The position numbers and the translations under genes are program-made. The notes under the pieces are model-generated. The model did no database searches. It saw only the letters and a list, made by a program, of their open reading frames with translations, and was not told where the DNA came from. A stretch of DNA of 64,000 nt, taken from contig CM071567.1 in assembly GCA_036426205.1 (NCBI GenBank), forward strand, positions 295,746,150 to 295,810,149. Direction: 5' to 3'. Origin of the DNA: Ascaphus truei. Taxonomy: Eukaryota; Chordata; Amphibia; Anura; Ascaphidae. The first letter of the stretch is position 1; each line of letters begins with the position of its first letter. Of this stretch, positions 1 to 10,257 are shown piece after piece.

Positions 1-1050
1 GTTGAAGTGTAAACCATTTTGCATGGCCCGAGGCTTTCTGGTTCATTAAGGTTAGTGAAGAGCAAAAATAACCGAGGCTTTGTCAGAATCAGTCCTGTGG
101 GGAAAACATAACTATTTAACAATGAGCATTTTTTTTTACGTAAATGACCCTTAAATAACTAATGCCTTGTTTCTTAAAACAATACTAAACAACCACCTGC
201 ATGCGTTCATATTCAAAGCTGGTCTGCCTTGCCATGTGCCTCTTCTCTTGTGTTTTATTTCGCAATCTGTTTAAGTTGCGCAAAGGCGCTAACAAATGAT
301 GTACTGTATTGCTGATTTTATCAGTCATCATTGATGACAATTCTGGAATCGGGAGACTCTTTTTTTACTGCAGATGTTTTTTTGCACCTAGAACATAAAT
401 CATAGTTTTCCATGTCTTTTTGTTGAAACTTCTGTGATAAAAGAGATTGCTGGTAAACATTATTTGGTTTTATATTTGGTATATGTGAACACAGGGGATG
501 TTTCTAATTCTGAGGTTTGTTTAGCGGTTTGATTTTACACTGTGTGCTAGTTAGTATGATACAGACCAAGCAAAAGTACATTTCATTAAAAGGCAACAAC
601 TACCTCCCATCTACATTTGGCTGGCTGTTTTATTCTGTAGAACACAATGTTAGTCCCAAACATGGGTGATGAAATTCAGAGCTGCTATGTATGAATATAA
701 TGTACAGTATATGAAATAAGAAAGCTTCAAAATGTGCACATGTACTACTGTAAGTATGCCTTCCATTATGTAGCTTCTGTAAGTGCTACAAATGGTCTGG
801 ATTAAAGATCATATCAGCAATTTTTACATGAAAGCTATCAATTTTGTGCCATTCCAGTTCATGACTATGTAAGACCTTTTTAGATAGATAATGGCCACTG
901 ACATCTTCCTTGACAAAGAAATAGTCAATACTGGGGAGATATTAGAGATCTGCAAAACCATCCAAAATGTAGTCGCAAAATGATAGCATTTTTTTCCAAT
1001 TTCACTCCCTTGCTAAACGGTTCGCCAAGCCTTAAAGAGGTAGAGTAATG
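1..1050. other. No gene recognised
   Basis: AT-rich unique-looking sequence with short homopolymer runs. No reading frame, tRNA-like box or terminal repeat could be supported. Confidence 0.5.
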
Positions 1051-1055
1051 TATGG

Positions 1056-1230
1056 ATTTTTGGGGGGGAGGGGAAGGGGTGCGGCGGTTGCAGAGACCCC
1101 ACGCTCTTCCCCAAGGCATTTAAGTTAAATACCGGGGGACCGCGCGACTCCTCTGCAACCTCAACTTACTGGAATTCAGTAGGCTACTGGACGTGTCGCC
1201 ATGGCAACACGGTGTCAAATGAGTTTTAAT
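1056..1230 (+). repeat. GC-rich dispersed repeat, copy 1 (partial)
   Basis: A GC-rich island in AT-rich flanks. It shares an ordered series of blocks with the reverse complement of 9752-10100 and with 15829-16171: a G-run, a 'CTTCCCC..GGCATTTAA..TTAAAT' block, a 'CTGCAAC' block and 'GCCATGGCAAC'. The fuller copies have GCGCAAA-type ends in inverted orientation, which suggests a non-autonomous DNA transposon (hAT-like is possible). No target duplication was confirmed, so the class is an inference. Confidence 0.5.
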
Positions 1231-1658
1231 ATACTGAGCATCTTTTGATTTCTATAACAGGTTTTAGCACACATCCCCAGTAAAGCAAGAACAGTGTAAC
1301 ACTTTCCTGTTTGTGATAATTTGTTGCCAATATTCCCAGCAGTTTGAGCTACAAACTGTAACAAGAGATAATATTACCGTAGTAATATAAGAATACATTG
1401 TTGCTGCTGAGTAAAACTGACTGAAGGATTGATTGAAACTGAAAGGCAGCCATATAGTGAACCCTGGGAAGCAGGATTTTTGCTGATCAATCACAAGAGA
1501 ACGAAACGATCGGAAGCTTAGGTAATTAGTTTTCAATAAAGGTAATCAAAGGCTGCATATATTAAAGGAAATGTATTTATTGGATTGCCTCTTCAACTCA
1601 TTTTAACACCAATAAATACATCTTGTAAATGAAACCAGGTAACTTAAAGGAAGTAATA

Positions 1659-1857
1659 CAGGCAGTCCTCGGTTATCCGCTGGTGTCCGTCCTGCAAACC
1701 GCCATCGGATTGCGGACCATTGGATTGCAGCTTCAATATTAATCCGTGGCAATGAGCGTCAGATAATCTGTTCCGACGCCAGATAATGCGCTACGCGGAA
1801 TGCATTATCTGGTGTCGTTCGACAGATAACGGACCAACGGATAGCGGGGACCACATG
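1659..1857 (+). mobile_element. pogo/Tigger-like MITE, copy 1
   Basis: The element starts CAGGCAGTCCTCGGTTATCC. Its far end, read in reverse complement, is CATGTGGTCCCCGCTATCCG, so the two ends form imperfect terminal inverted repeats. TA dinucleotides flank both sides (1657-1658 and 1858-1859). At 199 bp with no coding capacity it is a non-autonomous element. TA target and this terminus are typical of the pogo/Tigger group of Tc1/mariner. Confidence 0.7.
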
Positions 1858-1947
1858 TACATTCAAAACTGATAAATTTACATTCTGATCATTTAAAAAC
1901 ACTGTTTTTGACTGTGTTTAGTTTTGTAATTGCAATCTATATTATAT

Positions 1948-2560
1948 GTAGCCCCTTTACCCCCACCCTCTGTGAGATTGAGTCGCTACCTGTATGGTCC
2001 ATGGTGCTGTGCATACCTGTGAGGCAACAGGGGCTCTGAGTTGCTCCGCAAAGGTGTGGGGAGAATCAGGACAGGCTTTTAGGATACTTTATACTTTGGC
2101 AGTGCCTCCATGCAGCATGGATTCTGGAACTTGTGCAGGATGGTCCATAACGACACTATGTTCTCTCCAGGCAGTAAACCACAACTTGTTACGATTCAAC
2201 GGTATTTATTGCACTCTGTAGAGTTACAGCATGCTTTGCTTCCCCTAGACGGTTACCTTAAGGCTTGAGGCCCATCTAGGTTCTCTTCTGGTGCTCCTCC
2301 TGTATTCTTTTGTGGGATACAGGGTAGTTGTTGTCCACTCCAGAGGGGGAGGAAAGAGACACACTGATTTCTGGGAGAGTGCCAGTATATATACCCTGGT
2401 GAGTTGGGCTTGTAACCCTGCTCCATAACAGGGCAGGTCTGATACTTACAGGGTCACATCAACCTCATGTGACCAAGCCAGTATACTCCCCCCCAGGCTG
2501 ACACCCTCGGGTTATTGCTAGGCCCACCCTTGGATACAGTAAGTGTATCCAAGTCTGCAA
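1948..2560 (+). repeat. LTR-like dispersed repeat (TGTAGCCCC family)
   Basis: The repeat starts TGTAGCCCC and continues with a pyrimidine-rich stretch and 'CACCCTCTGTGAGAT'. A similar start is seen at 4735-5392, and in reverse orientation at 33715-33905. A TG start and shared 5' blocks fit a solo LTR or an LTR fragment. No target duplication or CA end was confirmed. Confidence 0.35.
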
Positions 2561-2589
2561 TAGCAAACTAGGCCTTCATATATGTATGT

Positions 2590-3340
2590 ACAGTATGTAT
2601 GTCATTATTTATATAGCGCCATTAATCTACAAAGCGTTTCACAGTAGTAATACACATGACAATCATATAAATAACAAATAATACAAATAACACAAATAAC
2701 AGATCATGGGAATAAGTGCTTCAGACATAAAAGTAACATTTCGGAAGAGGAGTCCCTGCTCCGAGGAGCTTACAATCTAATTGGTAGGTAGGAAAAATAT
2801 ACATAGACAGTAAGAGAGCATTCTGGTAAGTGCATCTGCAGGGGGCCAAAGCTTTATGTATCATGTGTATAGTATTAGCCACAGTGCTACTCATGCTTCT
2901 TTAAGCAAGTGTGTCTTAAGGTGAGTCTTAAAAGTGGATAGAGAGGGTGCTAGTCGGGTATTGAGGGGAAGGGCATTCCAGAGTTGTGGGGCAGTCAGTG
3001 AGAAAGGTTTAAGGTGGGAGAGGGCTTTAGATACAAAGGGGGTAGAGAGAAGGCATCCTTGAGCAGTACGCAAGAGTCAGGATGGTGCATAGTGAGAAAT
3101 TAGGGCTGAGATGTAGGGAGGGACAGAAGAGTGTAAAGCTTTAAATGTGGGGAGGAGAATTGAGTGCTAGATGCAGGATTTGATAGTAAGCCAGGACAAT
3201 GATTTTAGCAGATTTAGGAAATTTAGGAAAAGAGGAGATTTAGACAGATTTAGGAAAGAGTAAAGTGATTCTGGCAGCAGCGTGTAAGATAGATTGTAGG
3301 GGAGATAAGTGAGAGGCAGGAAGGACAAATAGCAGGAGGT
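2590..3340 (-). mobile_element. L2-type LINE 3' fragment
   Basis: On the minus strand a decayed RT C-terminal coding piece is followed by a 3' region. That region holds the 'TATATAGCGCC..AAAGCG' hairpin-like tail common to L2-class LINEs and L2-tailed SINEs. The element is truncated at its 5' side within the reverse transcriptase C-terminal domain. Confidence 0.7.
2888..3180 (-). pseudogene. L2-type reverse transcriptase C-terminus (fragment)
   Basis: The minus-strand frame contains FSLTAPQLWNALPLNTRLAP followed by SLSTFKTHLKTHL and a stop. This is the typical C-terminal signature of L2/Maui-type LINE polyproteins (F-x-x-A-P-x-L-W-N-x-L-P-L then L-x-x-F-K-x-x-L-K-T-H-L). Upstream the same frame continues recognisably (KALHSSVPPYISALISHY) through one in-frame stop near 3075. 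The catalytic RT motifs and the endonuclease lie outside this fragment. It is a dead 5'-truncated insertion, and the structural 3' tail downstream on the minus strand supports the orientation. Confidence 0.75.
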
Positions 3341-3459
3341 TCATGAGGACTTAACCCCTCCAGTGCCTGTCCCTAGCAGGACTTGTACTGTTAGGGACCA
3401 GAGGAAAAAGGTAGCAGCCGGAGGCTATGCTATATATATATTAATCATTGTTCATATTA

Positions 3460-3653
3460 CAGGTAGATCTCGATATCCAACGTTTCACTTTACAACGAAT
3501 GGCATATCCAATGCTTTACAATGCAACCTTATGGGCCGTTTTTCAATGCCAGACTGCGTTATCTGACGTCTGAATGCATTTTTCAATGCTCTCCGCCACT
3601 CATTAACATGGAACTCCAAGAATGGATTCCGTTGGATAACCGAGGACTGCCTG
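3460..3653 (+). mobile_element. pogo/Tigger-like MITE, copy 2
   Basis: The element starts CAGGTAGATCTCGATATCCA and ends TTGGATAACCGAGGACTGCC TG, whose reverse complement matches the start of the copy at 1659. TA flanks are at 3458-3459 and 3654-3655. The length is 194 bp with no coding capacity. It is the same family as 1659-1857. Confidence 0.75.
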
Positions 3654-3859
3654 TATACAGTATGTTTGTAAAAACATTACTATATCACAAACATATCTGA
3701 ATTCTAAATATAATTATAGATAAGCATATGTTACTACATAGGAAACACATATTAAACTCCTTAATATATCATATTAATATAATCTTCTGTGGCTGTACTT
3801 CACGCATATTCTGGATTGATCAAAGAGTACATATATATATAAATATATATATACATATA

Positions 3860-4185
3860 CTGTCGCGGCCGAGTTTATTCTAACATTTGCCCGGTCTCAG
3901 CCGCGACAGATACCGGGCGTGCGCCGAGGTGTCCTCGATTGGGGCTTCCCCCTCCCCTCTCTGGGTCCGCCGGGTCCCCCGGAGCCCCCCACCGCCATCC
4001 CCCACATTACAGCAACCCAGGGCTCCCTCGGGGAGACCTGGGCACGCGCGCCATGCGCGCACGCTCCCAATAAAGCGTGACCGCGCATCGATGACGCGCG
4101 GCACGCCGAGGGAAAAAAACGACGAAACCGGAACACCACGCAGCTTGCGGCTCGAGCCGAGTTAGAATAAAGTGTGCCGCTACTG
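3860..4185 (+). mobile_element. Tc1-like-family MITE, copy 1 (GC-rich)
   Basis: The terminal inverted repeats read CTGTCGCGGCCGAGTTTATT at the left and, in reverse complement, CAGTAGCGGCACACTTTATT at the right. Both continue CTAAC, and TA lies on each side (3858-3859, 4186-4187). The termini match those of the 9.3-kb element at 50284-59600. The interior is GC- and CpG-rich. The open frames here are overlapping shadows of the GC content and show no protein features. An additional direct repeat of about 27 bp (near 3815-3841 and 4206-4232) surrounds it. Confidence 0.75.
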
Positions 4186-4500
4186 TAATATATATATCAA
4201 ATATATTGATCAAAGAGTACATATATATATATAGCTATCGCGGGACACGGTGCGGTTCGCGCATGCGCGAAGCGTGACTAGGTTTGCTCTATTTGCTTTA
4301 TGTGCTACACCAGCCACCGTAGTTGCTTTTGAACAGTCCGATCAGCATATCCAAGATGGCGATGCGTTCCAACACATGCCTGCGGGTCACAGCGGCGCGG
4401 TTTCGCGGGCAATCTTGTCCTTACACGGGTGAGTTCATTTTATTTTTTGAATAGTATGGGTACATAAGGGGGATCAGTAGCATTCACTTATTGCACGTCC

Positions 4501-4531
4501 CTGAGGAAGGTCACGCTTGATTGATCGAAAC
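4501..4531 (+). ncRNA. Hammerhead-like ribozyme core motif
   Basis: CTGAGGA, one A, a 5-bp stem GGTCA/TGATC with a 8-base loop, then GAAAC. This is the order of a hammerhead catalytic core (CUGANGA, stem II, GAAA), with one extra A before stem II. Stems I and III and the NUH cleavage site were not established. Penelope-like elements are known to carry hammerheads, and the surroundings look like a Penelope-derived terminal arm. Confidence 0.4.
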
Positions 4532-4734
4532 GTTGGAGGTGGTGCCATGTTACACTGAATACAGTTTTATTGGACCTACTGGACTGTGTGCGGTCTCGTT
4601 TTTTCCGGACTCCAATCTGGTAAAATCTACTTTTTACATGTGCATATGGGACAAGCATCAGCATTTTTTCATTTGTTTACAGTGTGCCAACTGAGTGCGA
4701 TTTTTTTTCTCCTATATATATATATATACTCATA

Positions 4735-5392
4735 TAAAACAGTGTTTCCCCCACCCTCTGGGAGATCCCCCTTTTACCAGGTGTATGGTACATGCTACCT
4801 GTTGGCTCACAGAATGCTGAGTTGTTCGCCGATGGTTTTGGGGACTGCAGGACAGGCTTCTGGGGTATATACCCAATATTATCTCCATGGTACACAGCCC
4901 CTCCATCTGCCGTAAGCTCCAGATGTACAGAGGCGATCTTCTACGGTACAAACGGTTACCTCCCCCCCAGTAAGAATACACATCAGGAAGGAGGTATATG
5001 TAACTGGAACCGGCTTTATTCTTCTGCACACTCACAGTTTGAAGGCAGTCCCTGCCCAATACAGTCACTGTTCTGGTCTCCAGACTTAGGATGGTCCCAG
5101 GACCTTCACTACGGGACAAGGGCCCCCCAGCAGTCCCTGCTCTTCCCTAGCCCTCTAGCAGAACCAGGGGAAAAGGTGATCACTCACTCATCCCCTTATG
5201 GAAGAGGACAAGGCCCTGCCAGTGCTCAGCAGTCCTGTGTGATATCGTGTCTCTCTCACGGTAGAGACAACTGAAGAATAGTCCCACCTCCTCCCCTGTC
5301 ACTCCAGGAGAGCTGCCTGTGTGGGCAAAACCCATAATTGGTACTGGCACTGCCTGTTCTTACCAGGATTTGTAGCCATACCAGGCATGGCA
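4735..5392 (+). repeat. LTR-like dispersed repeat, second copy
   Basis: It shares the 'CCCCCACCCTCTG(T/G)GAGAT' start block and several downstream blocks (GACAGGCTT, TATGGT) with 1948-2560. The interior is GC-balanced and CCC-rich. The open frames that overlap it on both strands have no recognisable motif. A solo LTR or retroelement leader is possible; boundaries are approximate. Confidence 0.35.
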
Positions 5393-5394
5393 TA

Positions 5395-6050
5395 TATATA
5401 AAAAAAGAACGAACAGCGCTAATCACAAAATTAATGCACAATGGAAATGCAATATGTTGGAAAAATATTAATAAATATATATGAAGCTGAATGAAAATAG
5501 TTATAAGTCCAATCCTGAAATCACACACATGTGGGATGAGTCCAAAGCGTAAGGGTTCAAATGAATTGCCACAATGCAAATGGAAGGCTGCTGTAACTGG
5601 GAGAAATCACTCCCCAAGAGAAATCTGCAAAAAACAAGACAACAGCGCACAATCCTAGTGCATTACCAAAAATAAGGGATTTATTAAATATACAAAAGAG
5701 GTAATGCCCATGTACAGAAGCAAAGAGGTGTAAAATAACATAAAGGTATCTTTATCCTATTGTACAATACCACTGGAACAGCTGCCATACTGCCTGTGGG
5801 GTAGCATGGGACCGCTTATCAAGCCTTCAAACCGGGTGAGTGGAGAAGATGTATTTAAATATCCTCCGATATTAGCTCCAACAGCATCAAAGCCTGGAAG
5901 GCAATGAGGATAACAAATGCAGCCCACTGTCAGCTCCCTTAGCAGTCAAAAACAGCTAACACAGCCTCCGGCAGTATGTTAAGGAGATTCACTTCGGTAC
6001 GTAGACTGCTCCTCGCTGCAGCGTGGACCAATATGCCTGGTCCAATAACC
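5395..6050. repeat. Penelope-associated leader-like repeat
   Basis: The sequence contains 'AACAGCGCTAATCACAAA' and 'CAACAGCGCACAATCC' blocks resembling the arm termini ('AAACAGCGCAAAAAACC') of the Penelope elements at 10.4 and 28.8 kb. It lies directly upstream of a Penelope reverse transcriptase fragment. It is probably the decayed 5' arm of that insertion. The assignment is by position and weak similarity only. Confidence 0.3.
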
Positions 6051-6051
6051 C

Positions 6052-6770
6052 TCTGGGGCGGGTCTGGTATACTATGGCCGTTTCATTGATGACATTCTTA
6101 TTATTTGGGACTCACAGTTTGGGAATGTTATGGATCTTATTTCACATTTCAATGGAAATGATCTCGGCCTGGTGCTTACTTCAGTGGTAGATCCTGTGGA
6201 GATTGTGTTCTTGGATTTGGTTCTCAAAGTTGACTCCGATTGTAAGATACAGACTGATGTTCATATCAAAGAGGTGTCTGTAAACAGTTACATACATGCC
6301 AAAAGCAGTCATCATCCTAAATGGTTGACCAATATTCCCTACAGCCAGTTTAGCAGATTAAGGTGGAATTGCTCTACTGAGCTTGATTTTTTGGCACAAT
6401 CAGAGTCTCTTGGGGATAAATTCCTCGCCAAGGGTTATGACAAAACATTGGTAGAGGAAGCCTGTCAAAGAGCAGCTGTCTCAGAGAGGGACAATCTTCT
6501 GTTGGTTTCCAAGAATAGACGGACTGGTGGTTTGAGGGGAAGGGAGGAATTTACTAATGGACTGACTGTGTTTTCTACTAAATATAGTAGCTCATCACGG
6601 TCCTTTGAGGCCATCAATCATAAACATTGGGCCGTCCTTTTAGACGATCCTGTTTTAGCAGACAGTTTAGAAAAGAGACCCACTATTGTCTATAAAAAGA
6701 ATAATAGTACCAAAAACATAATTGCTCCAACCAAGATTAGAACTAGAGCGAGATACTCCCAGGGGGGTCA
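6052..6770 (+). pseudogene. Penelope-like reverse transcriptase fragment
   Basis: The frame opens with YYGRFIDDILIIW, the F/Y-x-D-D palm motif of Penelope-like reverse transcriptases. About 70 residues later it has HHPKWLTNIPYSQFSRLRWN, the conserved H-P-x-W-(x)-N-I-P-x-x-Q-F-x-R-x-R-x-N block. An in-frame stop at 6046-6048 and loss of homology mark the 5' truncation. The 3' end is lost near 6770, where the text turns into 'SQGGQCIPRKTPKRGY', before the cysteine linker and GIY-YIG endonuclease. The sequence is only about 50% similar to the bodies at 11-13 kb by eye, so this is another Penelope lineage or an older copy. It is not functional. Confidence 0.8.
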
Positions 6771-6839
6771 GTGTATACCCCGCAAAACACCAAAAAGAGG
6801 GTATACTAATCACCTGTTATGACAGAAAGTTACACTCCA

Positions 6840-7130
6840 CAAACTGGTGTAGGGGTGGTGCTGACTAGGGATAGTGGGTATTGTAGAAAGAGGAAAAGAA
6901 AGGCTCCCTATTGAGTCGCAATAGAGAAAAACACCCCTACTGAATTAAAAATACATTTTATTGAACTAATTAAAATATGGTTGTAGTGAAGTGAACAAAG
7001 TACCGAATGATTAAAACAAATTAAAAATGAATAAACGGAGGTGTCGGTGTGCTTGATCTAGACGCTATTTAGGAAAAGATAGTAGCTATTGTACATTATT
7101 TTGTTACCACAGTTATGCTATTGAATTAAC
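6840..7130. other. No gene recognised
   Basis: AT-rich sequence following the truncated Penelope fragment. A purine-rich stretch near 6870-6910 is the only feature seen. Confidence 0.4.
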
Positions 7131-7134
7131 TGTG

Positions 7135-7199
7135 GAAATAGCCACTTAATTACAATTGTACAACTGACGACTAAACAATTGTAATTAAGTGGCTATTTC
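7135..7199. repeat. Perfect 25-bp inverted repeat (hairpin)
   Basis: Arms 7135-7159 and 7175-7199 are exact reverse complements (GAAATAGCCACTTAATTACA.. / ..TGTAATTAAGTGGCTATTTC), separated by 15 bases. No element was recognised around it. It could be a remnant of a palindromic MITE. Confidence 0.8.
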
Positions 7200-7369
7200 A
7201 TAATATCCATAATATCCATAATTGCTATGCAAGCCCATGTCGATAACCCCAAAAAATATATATTTGTAAAACTTGATTCTCAGAATATCAAGAATTGTTA
7301 TGAAGGCACATGTCGAGAAAAGAAAAATAAATAACAAAAAAAACAACTTTTTTTTCAGACTTGAACTTC

Positions 7370-7992
7370 CACTGGGAAGTCATATACGCATGCGCAGGAA
7401 TGTAAGGCCACGCTCGGGAAGATTCAAGCCAGAAAGCCATCCATTACAAATGAATGGTGTGTGAGAGGTTTACTGTAGATAAGAAGTTGAAATCCTTGAG
7501 CCTTGTGTGTGTACGGGGCCGAGAGCGCTGTATGATGGATTATTAATTCAAAGAAATATTTTCAAAAGGTCTTCATAATGTTTAATGTGCAGAAATGTGA
7601 TTCTGTAACACGCCTATGCGTTTCACACTGCTATGTGTATAATACAGATACAGTACACACGCTGCTCTGTGTATACTACAGATACTGTACAGTACAGTAC
7701 ACACGCTGCTCTGGGTATACTACAGATACTGTACAGTACAGTACACATGCTGCTCTGTGTATAATACAGACATTGAATTGCTATTGGATTTTTATGACAA
7801 CAACTCGCGATTGCCCACTTGAGTTTCTCTATGGTATTGCAGACAACGCTAAAATGCCCTTTTCTGACCCGGACAAAATGATAAACAAGCTGCGTGTTTA
7901 AGTCGGCACAATCCAAATAAATTGCGTGCCATCGCATGGGTTTTCCGATCTAAACACCGAGTCAAATATTTGAATAATGGCCGCTCCATCAG
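7370..7992 (-). mobile_element. Solo left end of the 9.3-kb Tc1-like family
   Basis: Read in reverse complement it begins CTGATGGAGCGGCCATTATT next to TA (7993-7994). It then follows the left end of the 50284-59600 element block by block: GTCTGCAATACC, AAAAACTC-like and GCGAG(T/C)TGTTGTC blocks, AAACGCATAGGCGTGT, CACATTTCTGCA, ATACAGCGCTCTC, TTTCAACTTCTTATC and CACACCATTC. The other end is missing, so this is a truncated or recombined copy. Confidence 0.65.
7627..7775 (+). repeat. Short tandem repeat, about 56-bp unit, 3 copies
   Basis: A unit reading 'CTGCTCTGTGTATACTACAG ATACTGTACAGTACAGTACA CACG' recurs three times with small changes. It lies inside the Tc1-like end. The frames it keeps open on both strands are artefacts of the repeat. 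Confidence 0.7.
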
Positions 7993-8039
7993 TATGGTGA
8001 TATCTGCGCTCCCCAAAAGCTACATTCGAAAAATGCCTT

Positions 8040-8840
8040 TATAAACTTCCTGTTCCTGCAGCCAGATGCCTGTTTATACTGGTCCCTATTGCAACAGCTG
8101 TGGTTCTTGCTTTTTGCTGTGCCTTGTTGCGGTATCTTTTTGCTGTGCCTTGTTCCCGTGTCCCAGTCTTGCTCCCATGTCCCAGTCCAGCTCTCATGCC
8201 CAAATCCTGTTCCTGTGTCCCAGTCCTGTCTCTTTTTTCCTGCCTCTTCATTGCATGCCTCTGACTGCTGCTAGTGACCCCGATGATGCATCTCTGCTGC
8301 CTGGCTCCGAAATTGCCTGTGATCCAGTTAGGAATTTGCGTACACCTCACAGTTCTGGTCACTGGGATACAATCCAGCCATAGCTCTCACACCTGACACA
8401 GGCTGCGTCAAGGCAGGCAGCAAACGATCATAATTGGGGTCACAGGCTGAGGTCAAGGCTGGATACAGAGGAATAGGCACACACTTTAGAATCACAGGAA
8501 CAAAACTGAATCCATGCTCTGGCAACTTCCAGGAGGAAGTCCAGCCTATTTATAGGTAGAGTGCCAGTAAGTAAGATGAACGCTGTCTCTTTATTGTGGG
8601 CAGAAATGAGAAAAGTTTTTTTCAGTAAGCAAGATGGTCGCCAAAACTTCAATGTGTTCGCTGACTGCATACTTATCAACTGATGTTTTGTCATCATTCC
8701 TGCTTGCCACTAGTTGTGGTCCTGCAACTACACCTTCAATCACTTGGCAATGGCGAGGTGGAGAGTTATGTCAGTAACTTGCAGTACAGGACAGGCGATG
8801 CTATTCATGTGACAAAGTGAGTCAATCTGATATTGGAGTA
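8040..8840. other. No gene recognised; CCAGTCC-rich stretch
   Basis: Between 8095 and 8240 the sequence is built from imperfect repeats of CCCAGTCCTG/CCCATGTCC, giving low-complexity Ser/Pro/Cys-rich frames. No protein motif, terminal repeat or tail is visible. A retroelement leader is possible but unsupported. Confidence 0.4.
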
Positions 8841-8841
8841 G

Positions 8842-9267
8842 GGAAAAGCAAAAGAGCACATACAACTAGAAGGTGGGGGAAGTTCTGTCTTGAACAGCAA
8901 TAATGATGAGAGTACAGAAAGTATCTTGTCACCCCCAGACTATATCGATGGCACACATGAAGACCGTCTAGTGGATAACACACCTGCTGAAGATTAATCT
9001 CAACCAAATGAAATTCAGACTAGCAGTCAAGTAGGGGACATCAGTGATGCAGATGAGAACTGTAACACCTCATGTCTCAATGACAATCAGTCCAAAGGCA
9101 AAGATACACCATGGCCAATACTGAAAAACGGATCCTTGAGCACAGACACTCCCCTGCCTGTTGCAAGATCCACAGACATCCATCTACAGTATGAGTCCGT
9201 GTGGACAGAAGGGCTGAGAAAATAGGAGGATTGCAAAAGAATGATGCGGGTGCATGAAGGAGACTAA
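8842..9267 (+). pseudogene. Unidentified decayed coding stretch
   Basis: One frame reads as hydrophilic, acidic protein-like text for about 140 codons. It begins after a TAG at 8839-8841 and has in-frame stops at 8995 (TAA), 9223 (TAG) and 9265 (TAA). Stretches include SILSPPDYIDGTHEDRLVDN, SQPNEIQTSSQVGDISDADE and DIHLQYESVWTEGLRK followed by EDCKRMM. Composition (Asp/Glu/Ser/Asn rich, ending in a charged possible helix) is unlike the frames of surrounding repeats. I do not recognise the family. It could be a processed pseudogene, an exon of a broken host gene, or part of a transposon-borne gene. No start codon was assigned. Confidence 0.4.
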
Positions 9268-9269
9268 TG

Positions 9270-9750
9270 TATGCTTTTGTCATTATCTGCAATTACTGTT
9301 AGGAATATTTATTTTCTTTATCAGTTAGGTACTATGTGTGAACGACACAGATGTTCCTAAATCAGGGATATGGTATGACTTGCGTTTCTAGACAATAAGG
9401 GAATTATTGTGCGCAGTGCAATACTGTGTAATCTGACTGCACTGTGTATTAGTAGATCTGTGTGAGCTGCTGCACTGTCACTCTAGGGGGCCTTGTTAGG
9501 GTCCAAACAAGAAGTAACTCTGCATTTGCAACAGTGCTGATGGCTTCTCTCCCATCTGTTCCTGCATTACACTGACTATGTGGAATCTCCTACCATGAGA
9601 GGTCAATGTAGCTAGTGATATCACTGGCAAATAGCAGCCTTGTAGATACACATCCTCAGACAGAGTTTATACTCATAGCAAAATATGTATCAATGTAGAG
9701 AAAATGTGTTAATATGCAATGTTCTGTTACATCTCACAGAACTAAATTTG
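9270..9750. other. No gene recognised
   Basis: Mixed-composition sequence without frames, terminal repeats or tandem structure that I could recognise. Confidence 0.4.
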
Positions 9751-9751
9751 T

Positions 9752-10100
9752 GTGACTAGGGGAGCGCAAAGTTTTGCTGCTGCGCACCCTGTCTATCCTG
9801 CCTCGATGCACGCGCTCCCACTCCCTACCTTAGACCTGCGTCAAATGACGCTGCGGAGTCATCTGACATCACATCACGTGACCCGTGGCATCATTTGATG
9901 TGTGTGATGTCATATCACATGACCCAGCGGCGTCATTTGACGCCGCGTTGCCATAGCGCCTGAACCTCGGTAAGTAAAGCGTTGCAGGGGCCTCACGCAA
10001 TGCCCCAGCATTTAATTTAAATGCCGTGGGGAAGAGCGCAGGCCTCTTCAACTGCCCGTGCCACCCAAGAAAAATCTCCCCCCAGTTTGCGCACCGCAGT
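9752..10100 (-). repeat. GC-rich dispersed repeat, copy 2
   Basis: Its left edge is GGGGAGCGCAAAG and its right edge, reverse-complemented, is GCGGTGCGCAAACTGGGGGG, so GCGCAAA is inverted at both ends. The interior carries several TCATNTGACGTCA-like blocks. It aligns in order with 15829-16171 and 1056-1230 on the opposite strand. Probably a non-autonomous DNA transposon; superfamily unknown. Confidence 0.55.
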
Positions 10101-10257
10101 GATAGACCACTGTCTATTAAATTGCATTCGTCAACAGACTGAGGTCCAGATCCACAGACATTCATTAACTAAGTGCTAATTAGTAGACTGTTATCAAAAT
10201 ATTTAATGGCTGTTATTTTCCCTGAAGTTAACACATGTCCACAAAGATACTTACATA

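Noticed and set aside
3880..4222. Four overlapping frames in a GC-rich island, as a possible CpG-island gene
   Set aside because: The island is a MITE with clear inverted ends and TA flanks; frames carry no motif.
5256..5579. 107-codon hydrophobic frame on the minus strand as a membrane protein
   Set aside because: Spans the junction of two repeats and its hydrophobicity follows AT-rich composition.
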